From: Halomonas jincaotanensis
GTDB lineage: Bacteria; Pseudomonadota; Gammaproteobacteria; Pseudomonadales; Halomonadaceae
Length of the DNA: 64,000 nt
Reading direction: 5' to 3'
Assembly: GCF_018448785.1 (NCBI RefSeq)
Contig: NZ_JAHCLU010000015.1
Span: 1-64,000 of the forward strand
Part shown: positions 10,737-20,199 of the stretch, one piece after another
Layout of the letters: each line of letters opens with the position of its first letter
How positions within the stretch are numbered: the first letter of the stretch is position 1
Translations under genes and position numbers: made by a program
The notes under the pieces: model-generated
Seen by the model: only the letters and a program-made list of their open reading frames with translations
What the model was told of the DNA's origin: nothing
The model's database searches: none

Positions 10737-11414
10737 ATGCATAGTCGACGTACCCTGCGCAGTCGACGCGTCGCGACACTGGGCGCCAGCCTGGCCTTGG
10801 TGTTGTGCCTGACCGCCTTGCCGCTTGCCAGCCTGGCACAAAGCAACTTCGAGTCGCTGGAACGCCAGTCACTGGATCGCATCGTGGCGGTGGTCAACGA
10901 CGGTGCCATCATGGCGAGTGATCTCGAGGAGCGCGTCGCTCAGACGCGCAGCCAACTGGAGGCTCGCGACGAATCGTTGCCACCGGAGCGTGTGCTTCGC
11001 GAACAGATGCTCGATCGCATGATCGTCGAGGAGATCCAGTTACAGATGGCGCGTGAATCCGGGTTGTCGGTGGACGATACCGATCTCAACCGCCAGATGA
11101 GAAGCATTGCCGAGGGCAATGGCATGAGCCTCGAGCAATTTGCCGATGCCGTGGAAGCCGACGGCCTGACCTTCGCCGACGTGCGCGAGCAGATCCGCCG
11201 CGAGATGTTGTTGAGCCAGGTCCAGAGGCGTGAGATCGGCGGCCGGGTCAATATCTCCGATAGTGAAGTGGAGCGGTTCATGGAGGAACAGGGCGCCACC
11301 CGGGAGCAGGCGCGTCAGGCCCTGTTCCAGCGTCAGGCCAACGAAGAACTGGATGTCTGGATGCAGGAAATCCGCTCCCGCGCCTTCATTGACAATCGGC
11401 TCGCCGAACGCTGA
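10737..11414 (+). CDS. surA: Short SurA-type periplasmic chaperone lacking parvulin domains
   Basis: The 225-aa product has a signal peptide (cleavage near SLA|QS, about residue 35), the SurA N-terminal chaperone domain ([22 protein letters not shown] through [16 protein letters not shown]) and then directly the SurA C-terminal helix ([18 protein letters not shown], ending AFIDNRL). Typical SurA is about 430 aa with two PpiC/parvulin domains between these parts; both are missing here without any frameshift. In E. coli the N- plus C-terminal parts keep chaperone activity, so function is plausible. I preferred ATG 10737, preceded by GAGAGG; ATG 10719 overlaps that site. The stop overlaps the pdxA start (TGATG). 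Confidence 0.88.
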   Translation: MHSRRTLRSRRVATLGASLALVLCLTALPLASLAQSNFESLERQSLDRIVAVVNDGAIMASDLEERVAQTRSQLEARDESLPPERVLREQMLDRMIVEEIQLQMARESGLSVDDTDLNRQMRSIAEGNGMSLEQFADAVEADGLTFADVREQIRREMLLSQVQRREIGGRVNISDSEVERFMEEQGATREQARQALFQRQANEELDVWMQEIRSRAFIDNRLAER

Positions 11415-12463
11415 TGGCGGACATCGACGCCCCGGTTCTCGCGCTTACCACCGGCGAGCCGGCGGGCATCGGGCCCGAGTTGGCCGTGATGCTGGCCGCT
11501 GGCACTTTGCTGCCCGTGCGGGTGGTGGCCGTCGGCGACCCGGATTTGCTGGCCGAGCGCGCCGCCATGCTGGGTCGCAAGCTCGAGCTTGTCGCGCTTG
11601 CGCCCGGTGATCCGGTCCCGGCCCCTTGCCAAGGTGTGCTGCCCGTCTGGCCGGTGGCGCTGCGGGCGCCTTCGCACCCCGGGCTGCTGGATGTTGCCAA
11701 TGCCGGCTATGTGCTCGAGACTCTCGATGTGGCGGTCACCGCCTGCGGTAATGGCCACGCCGTGGGCATGGTCACCGCCCCGCTGCACAAGGGGGTGATT
11801 CTGGATGCCGGGCATGTCGGCTTCAGCGGCCATACCGAGTACCTGCGTGACCGCTGTAGCGTCGACGAGGTGGTGATGCTGCTGGCAACCGATAGCGCCC
11901 TGCATGCCCGTGAGCCGGGATGGACAAGCGGCGGTGCGCTGCGCGTGGCGCTTGCCACCACGCATCTTGCGCTACGCGAGGTAAGCGATGCCATCACTGG
12001 GCCGCGCCTCGAGCGCATCCTGCGCATCCTGCATGCCGACCTGACGCGTTGGTTTGGCCTGAATAAGCCGCGTATTGCTGTCTGCGGCCTCAATCCCCAT
12101 GCCGGCGAGGGCGGTCACCTGGGGCGCGAGGAGTTGGACGTTATCATTCCCGTACTGGAGGCCTTGCGGGGCGAGGGCATGGCGCTCGACGGGCCGCTGC
12201 CCGCCGATACGCTGTTCACCCCGCGCTACCTCGACGGCGTCGACGCGGTCTTGGCCATGTACCATGACCAGGGGCTGCCGGTGCTCAAGTATGCCGGCTT
12301 TGGTCGCGCGGCCAATATCACGCTGGGCCTGCCGCTGGTGCGGACCTCGGTCGACCACGGCACCGCGCTGGACCTGGCCGGACAAGGCCTGGCCGATTCC
12401 GGCAGTCTGGAGGTGGCGGTTCGTCTCGCCGCCGACATGGCGCGTCGTGGCGGCCTGCTCTGA
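11414..12463 (+). CDS. pdxA: 4-hydroxythreonine-4-phosphate dehydrogenase
   Basis: The 349-aa NAD-dependent enzyme of pyridoxal phosphate synthesis starts with [19 protein letters not shown] (residues 9-27) and has the metal-ligand segments GFSGHTEYL and [17 protein letters not shown], followed by [16 protein letters not shown]. Length is slightly above the usual 330. It is coupled to surA by a one-base overlap, and rsmA begins 97 bases downstream. Confidence 0.95.
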   Translation: MADIDAPVLALTTGEPAGIGPELAVMLAAGTLLPVRVVAVGDPDLLAERAAMLGRKLELVALAPGDPVPAPCQGVLPVWPVALRAPSHPGLLDVANAGYVLETLDVAVTACGNGHAVGMVTAPLHKGVILDAGHVGFSGHTEYLRDRCSVDEVVMLLATDSALHAREPGWTSGGALRVALATTHLALREVSDAITGPRLERILRILHADLTRWFGLNKPRIAVCGLNPHAGEGGHLGREELDVIIPVLEALRGEGMALDGPLPADTLFTPRYLDGVDAVLAMYHDQGLPVLKYAGFGRAANITLGLPLVRTSVDHGTALDLAGQGLADSGSLEVAVRLAADMARRGGLL

Positions 12464-12560
12464 ACGGCCCGGACGCCAGCCTCGCCCCTCACACTCCAGC
12501 CCACCCATCGATTGCACGATCACCGTATACTTGTTCACCGTAAATTAAGGATCAGCCTGC

Positions 12561-13379
12561 ATGGCCTCTCGCCCCCCGGTTCATCGGGCCCGTAAACGCT
12601 TCGGCCAGAATTTTCTGCGCGACCCGGGCGTCATCGCACATATCGTGCGTGCCATTGGCCCGCGCGAGGGCGACCGGCTGGTCGAGATCGGCCCCGGCCA
12701 GGGGGCGTTGACCGAGCCGCTGGTCGATGCCGCGGGCGGACGGCTGGAGGTGATCGAGCTTGACCGCGATCTGATTCCTGGCTTGCGCGTGCAGTTCTTC
12801 GCTTATCCGGACGTCGTGATCCATGAGGGCGACGCCCTCAAGGTCGATTTCCAGTTACTGCGTGGCGAGGGGCCGGAGCTTCGGGTGGTTGGCAACCTCC
12901 CCTACAACATCTCCACGCCGCTGCTCGTGCATCTGCTGGAGGCGGGTGACGCCGTCGCCGATATGCACTTCATGCTGCAAAAGGAACTCGTCGACCGGCT
13001 CGCCGCGTCGCCGGGCGGCACCGACTGGGGCCGGCTTTCGGTCTTGGCGCAGTATCACTGCAGGGTGGAGTCCTTGTTCAACGTGCCGCCAGCTGCCTTC
13101 GTACCGCGTCCCAAGGTCGACTCCGCCATCGTGCGCCTGACGCCGCACGATGTCCTTCCGCACCCGGCGCACGACGAGGGGCTACTCTTTGATATGGTGC
13201 GTCAGGCCTTCGGACAGCGACGCAAGACGCTGCGCAACAATCTCAAGGGTCGCATCGACGCTGCGGCGCTCGAGGCGCTCGGCATCGCGCCGGGGCGCCG
13301 TCCCCAGACACTCACGGTCGAGGAGTTTGTGCGCATCGCCAATCATCTGGTGGAAACCGCCACAGGAGAAACGTCATGA
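12561..13379 (+). CDS. rsmA: 16S rRNA (adenine1518/1519-N6)-dimethyltransferase (KsgA)
   Basis: The 272-aa SAM enzyme dimethylates A1518 and A1519 of 16S rRNA. The motifs are FGQNFLRDPGVIAHIV near the N-terminus, the SAM-binding VEIGPGQGALTEPL (about 41-54) and the catalytic NLPYNIS (about 113-119), with VPRPKVDSAIVRL typical of the family. Its last codons overlap the apaG start by 4 bases (ATGA). Confidence 0.96.
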   Translation: MASRPPVHRARKRFGQNFLRDPGVIAHIVRAIGPREGDRLVEIGPGQGALTEPLVDAAGGRLEVIELDRDLIPGLRVQFFAYPDVVIHEGDALKVDFQLLRGEGPELRVVGNLPYNISTPLLVHLLEAGDAVADMHFMLQKELVDRLAASPGGTDWGRLSVLAQYHCRVESLFNVPPAAFVPRPKVDSAIVRLTPHDVLPHPAHDEGLLFDMVRQAFGQRRKTLRNNLKGRIDAAALEALGIAPGRRPQTLTVEEFVRIANHLVETATGETS

Positions 13380-13774
13380 CGCCGACGCCTTCCGAGCAGC
13401 TTGACCACGCCGTCCGTGTCGACGTCGAGCCATCGTATCGCACTGACGAGTCCGCCCCCGATGATCAGCGCTACGTGTTCAGCTACACGGTCACGGTCCA
13501 CAATCATTCCAGGCATAGCGTCCAGCTGCTCGCCCGCTACTGGAAGATCACCCAAGGTAGCGGAAAGGTGCAGGAAGTGCGCGGCAAGGGCGTGGTTGGC
13601 CAGCAGCCGATGATCGGCCCGGGCCAGACCTTTCGTTATACCAGCCGGGCGATTCTTGATGGCCCGGTGGGTGTGATGGAGGGTGCCTATACCTGCGTGG
13701 AAACCGCCAGCCAGCGCCCCTTCGACGTGGCCATTGCGCCTTTCCGGCTGGCCGGCCCCAATCAGGTGCACTGA
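13376..13774 (+). CDS. apaG: ApaG domain protein (Co2+/Mg2+ efflux ApaG)
   Basis: The 132-aa protein is a full ApaG fibronectin-III-like domain, with FSYTVTVHNHSRHSVQLLAR and WKITQGSGKVQEVRGKGVVG (about residues 43-84) typical of the family. The biochemical role is not settled; the gene is usually cotranscribed with rsmA and apaH, exactly as here, with a 4-base overlap upstream and 31 bases to apaH. Confidence 0.93.
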   Translation: MTPTPSEQLDHAVRVDVEPSYRTDESAPDDQRYVFSYTVTVHNHSRHSVQLLARYWKITQGSGKVQEVRGKGVVGQQPMIGPGQTFRYTSRAILDGPVGVMEGAYTCVETASQRPFDVAIAPFRLAGPNQVH

Positions 13775-13805
13775 CCCTATATCGTCGACCGACACGAGGA
13801 TGCTC

Positions 13806-14636
13806 ATGCCGACCTATGCCATTGGCGACCTCCACGGATGCCATGCCGAATTCGTCGAGCTTCTCGACTATCTCGACTTCGATCCGCGTCGCGACCGCTT
13901 GTGGTTGGCCGGTGATCTCGTCAACCGTGGCCCTGAGTCGCTGGCTTGCCTGCGCGAGGTCATGGCGCTGGGGGACGCTGCTGTTACGGTGCTCGGCAAT
14001 CACGACATGCATCTGCTGGCCGTCGCCCGTGGGGGTGGCTCGTTGCGTCGCAAGGATACGCTTGAGGCTATCCTGGCGGCACGCGATCGCGAAGCATTGC
14101 TTGATTGGTTGCAGACGCGACCCTTCATGGTCCAGGACGACGCCCCGAGCGAACACCGGACCGTCATGACGCATGCGGGACTGCCGCCTTGCTGGTCGCT
14201 TCACGCCGCCGCCGAGCGTGCCGATGAGTTGCAGACCCAGCTGAGCGGTGAGCGCGCCGGCGAATTCCTCGAAGGGATGTACGGAAATGAGCCGGCCTGC
14301 TGGCGCGACGATCTCGAGGGGATCGACCGGCTGAGACACCTCGTCAATGTCTTTACTCGCATGCGCTTCATCGATGCCCAGGGATGCCTGGAGTTCGACG
14401 CCAAGGAAGGACTGGACAGCGCACCGGCGGGCTTTGCGCCATGGTTTCAGTACCCTCGTGGCGACGACCCCTGGCTGCTGTTTGGCCACTGGGCGGCCTT
14501 GCAGGGTGAGACACCCGAGCGCCGGGTGCGCGTCGAGGCGCTGGATACCGGCTGTGTCTGGGGCGGCACGCTCACCGCCATGAACCTCGCCAGCGGGGAG
14601 CGCCTCAACGTCCCCAGCCGGCAGCGCCGCAACTGA
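13806..14636 (+). CDS. apaH: Bis(5'-nucleosyl)-tetraphosphatase, symmetrical
   Basis: The 276-aa metallophosphatase hydrolyses Ap4A to two ADP. The phosphoesterase signature is complete: GDLHGC (7-12), GDLVNRGP (about 36-43) and GNHDMH (about 64-69), and MTHAGLPPCWS supplies further metal ligands. I chose ATG 13806 (MPTYAIGDLHG) because GAGGA lies 5 bases upstream; the ATG at 13800 touches that site. It belongs to the rsmA-apaG-apaH run. Confidence 0.95.
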   Translation: MPTYAIGDLHGCHAEFVELLDYLDFDPRRDRLWLAGDLVNRGPESLACLREVMALGDAAVTVLGNHDMHLLAVARGGGSLRRKDTLEAILAARDREALLDWLQTRPFMVQDDAPSEHRTVMTHAGLPPCWSLHAAAERADELQTQLSGERAGEFLEGMYGNEPACWRDDLEGIDRLRHLVNVFTRMRFIDAQGCLEFDAKEGLDSAPAGFAPWFQYPRGDDPWLLFGHWAALQGETPERRVRVEALDTGCVWGGTLTAMNLASGERLNVPSRQRRN

Positions 14637-14670
14637 CGTTTGACCACGCCTCGACGAGGAGTATCGCACC

Positions 14671-15000
14671 ATGACCCGGCCAGCCTTTCAGCATCTCGAC
14701 ATTCCCACCCTGGGCGACTGGCTCGGTGGCGGCCAGCCACTCACCCTGGTGGATATCCGCGATCCCGTCAGCTTTGCACAAGGACACATTCCCGGCAGCC
14801 GGCATCTGGATAACGACACTGTGTCGGCCTTGCTGGCGCAGGCCCCACGAGAGCAGCCACTGGTAGTGGTCTGCTACCACGGCCATTCCAGCCAGCAGGC
14901 TGCTGCCTGGCTGGCGGGGCAAGGCTTCGCCGAGGTGTACAGCCTGGATGGTGGCTTTACCGACTGGGCATACCGGCATCCCGAACGCGTGGAGTCCTGA
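14671..15000 (+). CDS. glpE: Thiosulfate sulfurtransferase GlpE
   Basis: The 109-aa single-domain rhodanese has LVDIRDPVSFAQGHIPGS (residues 26-43) and the active-site loop VVCYHGHSSQQAA (about 68-80), in which Cys accepts sulfane sulfur. Single-domain GlpE proteins are about this size and cytoplasmic. It lies 34 bases after apaH and 3 bases before cca, in the same order as in Pseudomonas. Confidence 0.92.
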   Translation: MTRPAFQHLDIPTLGDWLGGGQPLTLVDIRDPVSFAQGHIPGSRHLDNDTVSALLAQAPREQPLVVVCYHGHSSQQAAAWLAGQGFAEVYSLDGGFTDWAYRHPERVES

Positions 15001-15003
15001 GCC

Positions 15004-16155
15004 ATGAGCACGGTCGAGGATCCGCACTTGCAGGGGCTTGAGGTCTACCGGGTTGGTGGAGCGGTGCGCGATGCTCGTCTCGGCTGGCCGGTCAAGGACA
15101 CCGACTGGGTCGTGGTAGGGGCCACGCCCGACACCATGCGGCGTCGCGGCTTCAAGCCGGTGGGGCGCGATTTTCCGGTATTCCTGCACCCCGTGAACCA
15201 CGAGGAATTCGCCCTGGCGCGCACCGAGCGCAAGTCGGGCCACGGCTATACCGGCTTCGAGGTTCACGCCAGCCCCGAGGTGACCCTGGAGGACGATCTC
15301 GCGCGTCGCGATTTGACTATCAACGCCATGGCCGAGACGCCCGATGGCAAACTGGTCGACCCCTACGGTGGCCAGGCGGATCTTCAGGCCCGGTTGCTGC
15401 GCCATGTCTCCCCGGCCTTCGTCGAGGATCCGCTGCGGGTGCTGCGCACCGCACGCCTCCTGGCCCGCTATGCCGGTCTGGGGTTCGTGGTGGCAGACGA
15501 GACCCGGGCGCTGATGGAGAGGCTGGCACGCAGCGGAGAGCTCTCCCACCTGGTCGCCGAGCGGGTATGGACGGAAACTGAAAAGGCGCTCGGCGAACCC
15601 TGGCCGGAGGTCTACTTCCAGACCCTTGCCGATTGCGGTGCCCTGGCGGTGCTGCTGCCTGAGCTTGCCGGCGACGGCGCCGCCCTGGACGAGGCACTGG
15701 GACGGCTGCACCAGTTGCCGGAAGACACTGACGCCGAACCTGTCGAGTGCTGGCGATGGGCGAGACTGGTGGAGCATCTCGACGAGTCGGCCCGCCAGAG
15801 ATTGGCCGAACGCCTGCGGCTGCCCAAGGCCCATACGAGCCTAGCGCGCCAGGCCGCGATAACGCGCACGCTGTGCCAGGAAATCACCGCCGGCCATCCG
15901 CTCGATGGACGGCGGGTGATGGGCTGGCTGGATGCCATCGATGCCTGGCGACGCAGCGAGCGGGTATCACCTCTGATCAGCCTGGTGAGCCTGGATGACG
16001 CCGAACTCGCCCATGACCTGTCGCTTGCCTGGCGACTGGCCGCCCAGATTCTGCCCAAGGCACTGGTGGCGGAGGGGTACAAGGGGCGGGCGTTGGGCAA
16101 GGAGCTTGCCGCTCGGCGCCGGGACGCCATCGACGGGGCACTTGGTAACGGGTAA
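15004..16155 (+). CDS. cca: CCA tRNA nucleotidyltransferase
   Basis: The 383-aa class II nucleotidyltransferase adds and repairs the 3' CCA end of tRNA. It shows [13 protein letters not shown] (residues 14-26), the catalytic DTD in [10 protein letters not shown], the [10 protein letters not shown] motif and the [12 protein letters not shown] segment. The C-terminal HD phosphohydrolase domain present in E. coli Cca (412 aa) is absent; the region after about residue 220 has no HD motif. The gene converges with folK, with only 3 bases between the stops. Confidence 0.93.
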   Translation: MSTVEDPHLQGLEVYRVGGAVRDARLGWPVKDTDWVVVGATPDTMRRRGFKPVGRDFPVFLHPVNHEEFALARTERKSGHGYTGFEVHASPEVTLEDDLARRDLTINAMAETPDGKLVDPYGGQADLQARLLRHVSPAFVEDPLRVLRTARLLARYAGLGFVVADETRALMERLARSGELSHLVAERVWTETEKALGEPWPEVYFQTLADCGALAVLLPELAGDGAALDEALGRLHQLPEDTDAEPVECWRWARLVEHLDESARQRLAERLRLPKAHTSLARQAAITRTLCQEITAGHPLDGRRVMGWLDAIDAWRRSERVSPLISLVSLDDAELAHDLSLAWRLAAQILPKALVAEGYKGRALGKELAARRRDAIDGALGNG

Positions 16156-16158
16156 AGG

Positions 16159-16677
16159 TCAGTCCGCGCACGAGATGAGACGCCCGTTCCAGACAAAATC
16201 GACCGGCCACAGTCGCTGATCCTGTGCGGCAAAGGCGGCCCAGTGGGCACGGTAGGGCTTGCCGGTGAGCGGGTGGTAGTCATCTGGCAGCAACTCGGCC
16301 AATGGCTGCAGCACGAAAGCATGATGGAGAATTTCATCGCGGGGCAGCTCGACGCCATCATGCCTGCCGGTCAAGGTGCCGATGGTCAGGATGTCGATAT
16401 CCAAGGTGCGGGGACTGTACTTGGGCCCGTTCTTGACGCGTCCATTGGCGGCCTCCAAGCGTTTGCACCAGGCTTGCAACTCGCCCACCGACCAGCGGCT
16501 CTCGAAGGCGACCACCAGATTGTAGAAATTACGTCCGTCTTCGAAGCCTACCGGTTCGCTCTCGAAAACCCTTGAGACACCGAGTGTGCCGAAGGTTTCC
16601 GCCAAGGCGTCCAGGCAGGCCCGCACATGGTGCTCCCTTTCGATGTTGCTGCCGATACTTACGCTGACACAGGCCAT
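16159..16677 (-). CDS. folK: 2-amino-4-hydroxy-6-hydroxymethyldihydropteridine pyrophosphokinase
   Basis: The 172-aa enzyme transfers pyrophosphate from ATP to the pterin in folate synthesis. It begins MACVSVSIGSNIERE and carries the HPPK signature, seen here as GPKYSPRTLDIDILTIG (about residues 85-101) with the metal-binding Asp pair DID. The ATG at 16677 overlaps the folB stop by one base (TGATG on the minus strand), so folB and folK are coupled. Confidence 0.93.
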   Translation of the reverse strand: MACVSVSIGSNIEREHHVRACLDALAETFGTLGVSRVFESEPVGFEDGRNFYNLVVAFESRWSVGELQAWCKRLEAANGRVKNGPKYSPRTLDIDILTIGTLTGRHDGVELPRDEILHHAFVLQPLAELLPDDYHPLTGKPYRAHWAAFAAQDQRLWPVDFVWNGRLISCAD

Positions 16678-17042
16678 CAATCATTCTCCGGCCGGTGGCC
16701 TCGCTGGATGCTCACGCCCACGGCCGCCGCTGCTGGCACTGCGCCGGGCTTGCGTATGGTCAGGCGTAGCCAGGCAATACCAAACGCCTTGCGAAGACTA
16801 TCGGCAAGGCGTTCGGCGAAGGTTTCCACCAGCGCGACGTCGTGCTTGGCGGCGAAATCGGCGATGTGTGCACTGATCGCTGCATAGTCGAGCGTCAGGG
16901 CGATGTCATCACTCGCGGCGGCCGGGCGGATATCCGTGGCGAGTTCCAGGTCGAGAAGCAGCCGCTGGGTGATGGTGCGTTCCCACTCATATACCCCGAT
17001 CACGGTATCGACGCCAAGTGACTCTATCAGCACAAGATCCAT
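16677..17042 (-). CDS. folB: Dihydroneopterin aldolase
   Basis: The 121-aa tunnelling-fold enzyme cleaves dihydroneopterin in folate synthesis. It starts MDLVLIESLGVDTVIGVYEWER, with the substrate-binding Glu and Tyr of the family, and has LDYAAISAHIADFAAKHDVALVETFAERLAD (in two parts, LDYAAIS and VETFAERLAD). The start at 17042 gives the standard N-terminus; the open frame upstream is unrelated. It is first of a two-gene operon with folK and is divergent from the phasin gene. Confidence 0.93.
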   Translation of the reverse strand: MDLVLIESLGVDTVIGVYEWERTITQRLLLDLELATDIRPAAASDDIALTLDYAAISAHIADFAAKHDVALVETFAERLADSLRKAFGIAWLRLTIRKPGAVPAAAAVGVSIQRGHRPEND

Positions 17043-17129
17043 GGGGTTGGGTCCCGTAGCGACGGCAATAAAAATATACTGACGGCGATTGTACGTTACC
17101 CGGCGGCCGGGTGACAGCCGGGGTGTCAT

Positions 17130-17552
17130 GGCACAGTCGCTGAGATGTTCAGCGTTTTCTGCTTAACAATCCGGCGAGAGGCAGCATACGCAACATGCAC
17201 GCATGCTGTGCACGAATCAGCGCGGGCGTGTCGTGCCCAGTGCCCACCTCGATGAGGTACGCTTTTAGTATTAATAAGCTTCCGCAGAATTTTTAATATT
17301 ATGAAATAATTGATTTTATATCTTCGTTAAAGTGTTTTTTGCCATTCTGGTCCGTCGTGATTTTAATATAAACTACGAGGCATGTATCTGATATCGGCTC
17401 GATCCATAATGTCGTTTATTTAATGTATCCATGAGTTTTCCTGAGGGCTGAAAAAAAGTGGTAATACGCGTCTGATAGATAATGAGAAGCCTGCTACAGT
17501 GCAGGTGTTCGAAGAGGTTCTTGTGACGTTGGCTTCACAGTGGAGGTGTTGT
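17130..17552. promoter_or_regulatory. AT-rich intergenic island upstream of the phasin gene
   Basis: About 420 bases without a gene. The middle (about 17260-17420) is strikingly AT-rich against the GC-rich surroundings, with many TTTAATAT/ATTTTAT runs. A loose promoter candidate is TTGCCA at 17339 with TAATAT at 17364, though the 19-base gap is long; GATAAT at 17478 is another -10 candidate nearer the gene. It probably drives strong, regulated phasin expression. Confidence 0.5.
17490..17505. promoter_or_regulatory. Palindromic site, candidate PhaR operator
   Basis: CCTGC-TACAGT-GCAGG is an inverted repeat 48 bases before the phasin start and just after a GATAAT -10 candidate. PhaR of Paracoccus denitrificans is reported to bind TGC-rich sites of the CTGC-N(3-4)-GCAG kind; the spacer here is 6, so the match is approximate. 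Confidence 0.35.
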
Positions 17553-17987
17553 ATGAGCAAAAAAACCATGGAAAAGGTTGTCGGGGAGATTGAAAGCGCT
17601 ATCGTCGAGCCGATGCGCGCTTATGGGTCGCTCACAACAGAGTACTTCGCCAGACTCCTCGACTCGCAGTTCGATGCCGCGCGTACCGTCACCAAGATAA
17701 GTTTGGGCCAGTCCCGGCGGTGGGCGGGCATGAAAGACCCCATCAGCCCCCTGACGTTGTGTGAAGATCAGCAGCGGGCCATTCAAGCCATCAGTGAGTG
17801 CTTGCAGGATGACGCCGAGACGCTTGTCGACCTGAATCAGGAATACCTGGGCAAATTTTATAAGCTCAATGAAGAAAGCATGCAGAACGGACAGAAGCTG
17901 GCCCGGGATAATACGCAGCTGATAACTGAAAATCTCAAGGATAGCCAGCACTTCTTCGATGATACGCTGCCTGCGGGTGAGCCCTAA
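17553..17987 (+). CDS. Phasin family protein
   Basis: The 144-aa protein is all-helical in appearance, rich in Gln, Glu and Lys, with the phasin-like pattern around PMRAYGSLTTEYFARLLDSQ and coiled-coil-like heptads to residue 140. Phasins coat PHA granules; some also bind other hydrophobic bodies. I chose ATG 17553 (MSKKTMEK) because GGAGG lies about 7 bases upstream; a longer frame begins at 17499. It sits between the divergent folB and plsY, which are direct neighbours in many gammaproteobacteria, so it looks like an insertion. phaR at 1541 is the likely regulator. Confidence 0.65.
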   Translation: MSKKTMEKVVGEIESAIVEPMRAYGSLTTEYFARLLDSQFDAARTVTKISLGQSRRWAGMKDPISPLTLCEDQQRAIQAISECLQDDAETLVDLNQEYLGKFYKLNEESMQNGQKLARDNTQLITENLKDSQHFFDDTLPAGEP

Positions 17988-18220
17988 TTCTCGGGCAATC
18001 CCACGACGACAAAACGTTAACCACTGCGAGTGGAGTAAGCCGATACCTCTGTGCCCTGACTTCTTCCTGTCAGTAGCGTACCCCTATGTGACGGCTGCAC
18101 ATGATCAGGAGTGGGCGCGAGCAACGAGACGAAAGGGTGGCCACAGAGGATACCTTCTCCCAAAACTGGCAGAATCGTACTCTCTGACAACTGGTCACGA
18201 TGGCGTGTGGGAGAAGGGCC

Positions 18221-18820
18221 ATGGAAGCGCGACTCGACATGATGCTGTTGCTGATGGCGGTCGGATATTTAAGCGGTACCTGGCTCGGTGCACTGAGCGT
18301 ATGTCGCTTGGCCGGTGAGGATGATCCGCGATTGATGGGTTCCGGCAACCCGGGATTTTCCAATGTGTTGCGCCTTTATGGTCGGCGTCTTGCCCTGGCC
18401 ACCTTGGTCGTGGATGTGGTCAAGGGTATGCCGGTGCTCTGGTTGGCGATGGCACTCGGCTTGCCGCCTTGGGCGCAGGGATTGGTCGGCCTGGGAGTGC
18501 TGTTGGGGCATAGCTATCCAGCCTGGCACCGTTTTCAGGGAGGAAAGGGTGTGGCCAGTGCGTTCGGCGTGATGTTGATGCTCACCCCGGGGGTGGCGCT
18601 CGTCTGTGCGGCGATCTGGGTGCTGCTGGCCTGGCGAGTCAACACGGCCGCCATCGCGTCACTGACCAGTGCAACGGCGGCACCGCTGGCGAGTGTCTGG
18701 TTGGCGCCGGAATACACTGGGGTAATAATCGCCTTCACGTCGCTGGTTCTGTTGCGCCATTTGCTCAATATCCATCGCCTGAGGCATGGCGATGAGCCGG
18801 GGCTGGGTCGCCATCGATAG
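18221..18820 (+). CDS. plsY: Acyl-phosphate:glycerol-3-phosphate acyltransferase PlsY
   Basis: The 199-aa integral membrane enzyme makes lysophosphatidic acid from acyl-phosphate. It has about five hydrophobic segments and the family motifs GSGNPGFSNVLR (about residues 43-54; usually GSGNxGATN), LGHSYPAWHRFQGGKGVA (about 98-115) and a C-terminal RHLLNIHRL. Start ATG 18221 is preceded by GAGAAGGG; earlier starts lack a ribosome site. It converges with tsaD. Confidence 0.92.
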   Translation: MEARLDMMLLLMAVGYLSGTWLGALSVCRLAGEDDPRLMGSGNPGFSNVLRLYGRRLALATLVVDVVKGMPVLWLAMALGLPPWAQGLVGLGVLLGHSYPAWHRFQGGKGVASAFGVMLMLTPGVALVCAAIWVLLAWRVNTAAIASLTSATAAPLASVWLAPEYTGVIIAFTSLVLLRHLLNIHRLRHGDEPGLGRHR

Positions 18821-18871
18821 TCGTGGCTGCATGGACTAGATGAATGCAGACCACTCGGCGAGGGTGACTTG

Positions 18872-19909
18872 TCAGGTATCGGTTGGGGGCGCAAGCGATG
18901 CCAGGGGCCAGCGCGGAACAGCCTTCATGATGCCGATCTCGTCATGTTCGCCGGCGAGCAGGCGCTGGGTTCCTGCATAGGCGATCATGGCGCCGTTGTC
19001 GGTGCAGAAACGCCCGCGCGGATAATAGGCGCGGGCGCTGCGCTTGTCAGTCTCGTGGGCGAGTCGCTCACGCAGCCGCGCGTTGGCGCTGACCCCACCG
19101 GCGACGACCAGACGCTTGAGCCCGGTCTGGTCGAGCGCGCGGCGGCACTTGATCACCAGGGTGTCCGCCACGGCCTCCTCGAAGGCGCGAGCGACATCGG
19201 CGCGGGCCTGCTCGTCCAACTCGCCGGCCGCCTCGAACTGGCGGATGGCGGTCAGGGTGTGGGTCTTGAGGCCCGAGAAGCTGAAATCGAGTCCGGGTCG
19301 GTCGGTCATCGGTCGCGGAAAGCGCAGGCGCTTCGGGTCGCCTTGCTCGGCGAGTCGTGCGACCAGGGGGCCGCCCGGGTAGTCGAGGCCAAGCATCTTG
19401 GCGACCTTGTCGAAGGCCTCGCCGGCGGCATCGTCGACCGATTCGCCCAGCAACCGGTAGCGGCCGATGCCTTGCACGTCAACCAGTTGGGTGTGGCCAC
19501 CCGAGACCAGCAGTGCCACGAAGGGAAAGTCAGGCGGTTCGTCCTCCAGCATTGGCGCCAGTAGATGGCCTTCCATGTGATGCACGCCGAGCACGGATAT
19601 GCCCAGCGCTCTGGCCATGCCGTGGGCCGTGCTGGCGCCGACCATGAGCGCGCCCACCAGGCCGGGGCCGGCGGTATAGGCGATGGCGTCGAGGTCGGTG
19701 CGCGCCAGACCTGCCTCGGCGAGCACTTGCTGAATCAGCGGCAGCAAGCGACGAGTGTGGTCGCGTGAAGCCAGTTCGGGCACCACACCTCCATAGTCGG
19801 CGTGCATGGCGACCTGGCTATAGAGGGCATCGGCCACCAGACCGCGTTCGCTGTCGAAGAGGGCGACGCCGGTCTCGTCGCAGGAGGTTTCGATGCCCAG
19901 TACGCGCAT
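18872..19909 (-). CDS. tsaD: tRNA N6-adenosine threonylcarbamoyltransferase TsaD
   Basis: The 345-aa ASKHA-fold protein transfers threonylcarbamoyl to A37 of ANN-decoding tRNAs with TsaB and TsaE. It begins [19 protein letters not shown], has the metal-binding [12 protein letters not shown] (about residues 110-121), the [13 protein letters not shown] strand and [12 protein letters not shown], with [10 protein letters not shown] near residue 300. The length is standard. It is divergent from rpsU, as in many gammaproteobacteria. Confidence 0.96.
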   Translation of the reverse strand: MRVLGIETSCDETGVALFDSERGLVADALYSQVAMHADYGGVVPELASRDHTRRLLPLIQQVLAEAGLARTDLDAIAYTAGPGLVGALMVGASTAHGMARALGISVLGVHHMEGHLLAPMLEDEPPDFPFVALLVSGGHTQLVDVQGIGRYRLLGESVDDAAGEAFDKVAKMLGLDYPGGPLVARLAEQGDPKRLRFPRPMTDRPGLDFSFSGLKTHTLTAIRQFEAAGELDEQARADVARAFEEAVADTLVIKCRRALDQTGLKRLVVAGGVSANARLRERLAHETDKRSARAYYPRGRFCTDNGAMIAYAGTQRLLAGEHDEIGIMKAVPRWPLASLAPPTDT

Positions 19910-20002
19910 GATGAGTGGCTCGTCGGTGCTTGAAAGGTCTCTAGTCTACGTGTTTCGCGCGTCCGGCGGCAGGGTTTGCATCCACTAGCTCGGTAATTCG
20001 GT

Positions 20003-20031
20003 TTGCAAAGCGCCGTGGTCGGGTCTAAACT
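20003..20031 (+). promoter_or_regulatory. Candidate sigma-70 promoter of rpsU-dnaG-rpoD
   Basis: TTGCAA (20003-20008) and TAAACT (20026-20031) are separated by exactly 17 bases in the tsaD/rpsU divergent gap. Each box matches consensus at 4 of 6 positions. Transcription would start about 160 bases before rpsU. Confidence 0.45.
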
Positions 20032-20199
20032 ACTCTGCGCTGCAAGACTGGGTCGTGCGCTCAGGAGTGTATCCTCGCTAGCTTACGCATCGTCTCGGTT
20101 CGCCTGGCGACTCGAGAAATTTATGCGCGCTGGTGATCAAGCTCCGACAAGGCGTGCGTACAAACCGAACTCAAGTTTCCTAAGGTAGGTGAGTGCTTA

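Noticed and set aside
15320..15697. Antisense Arg/Pro-rich frame within cca
   Set aside because: Composition typical of a shadow frame in GC-rich DNA.
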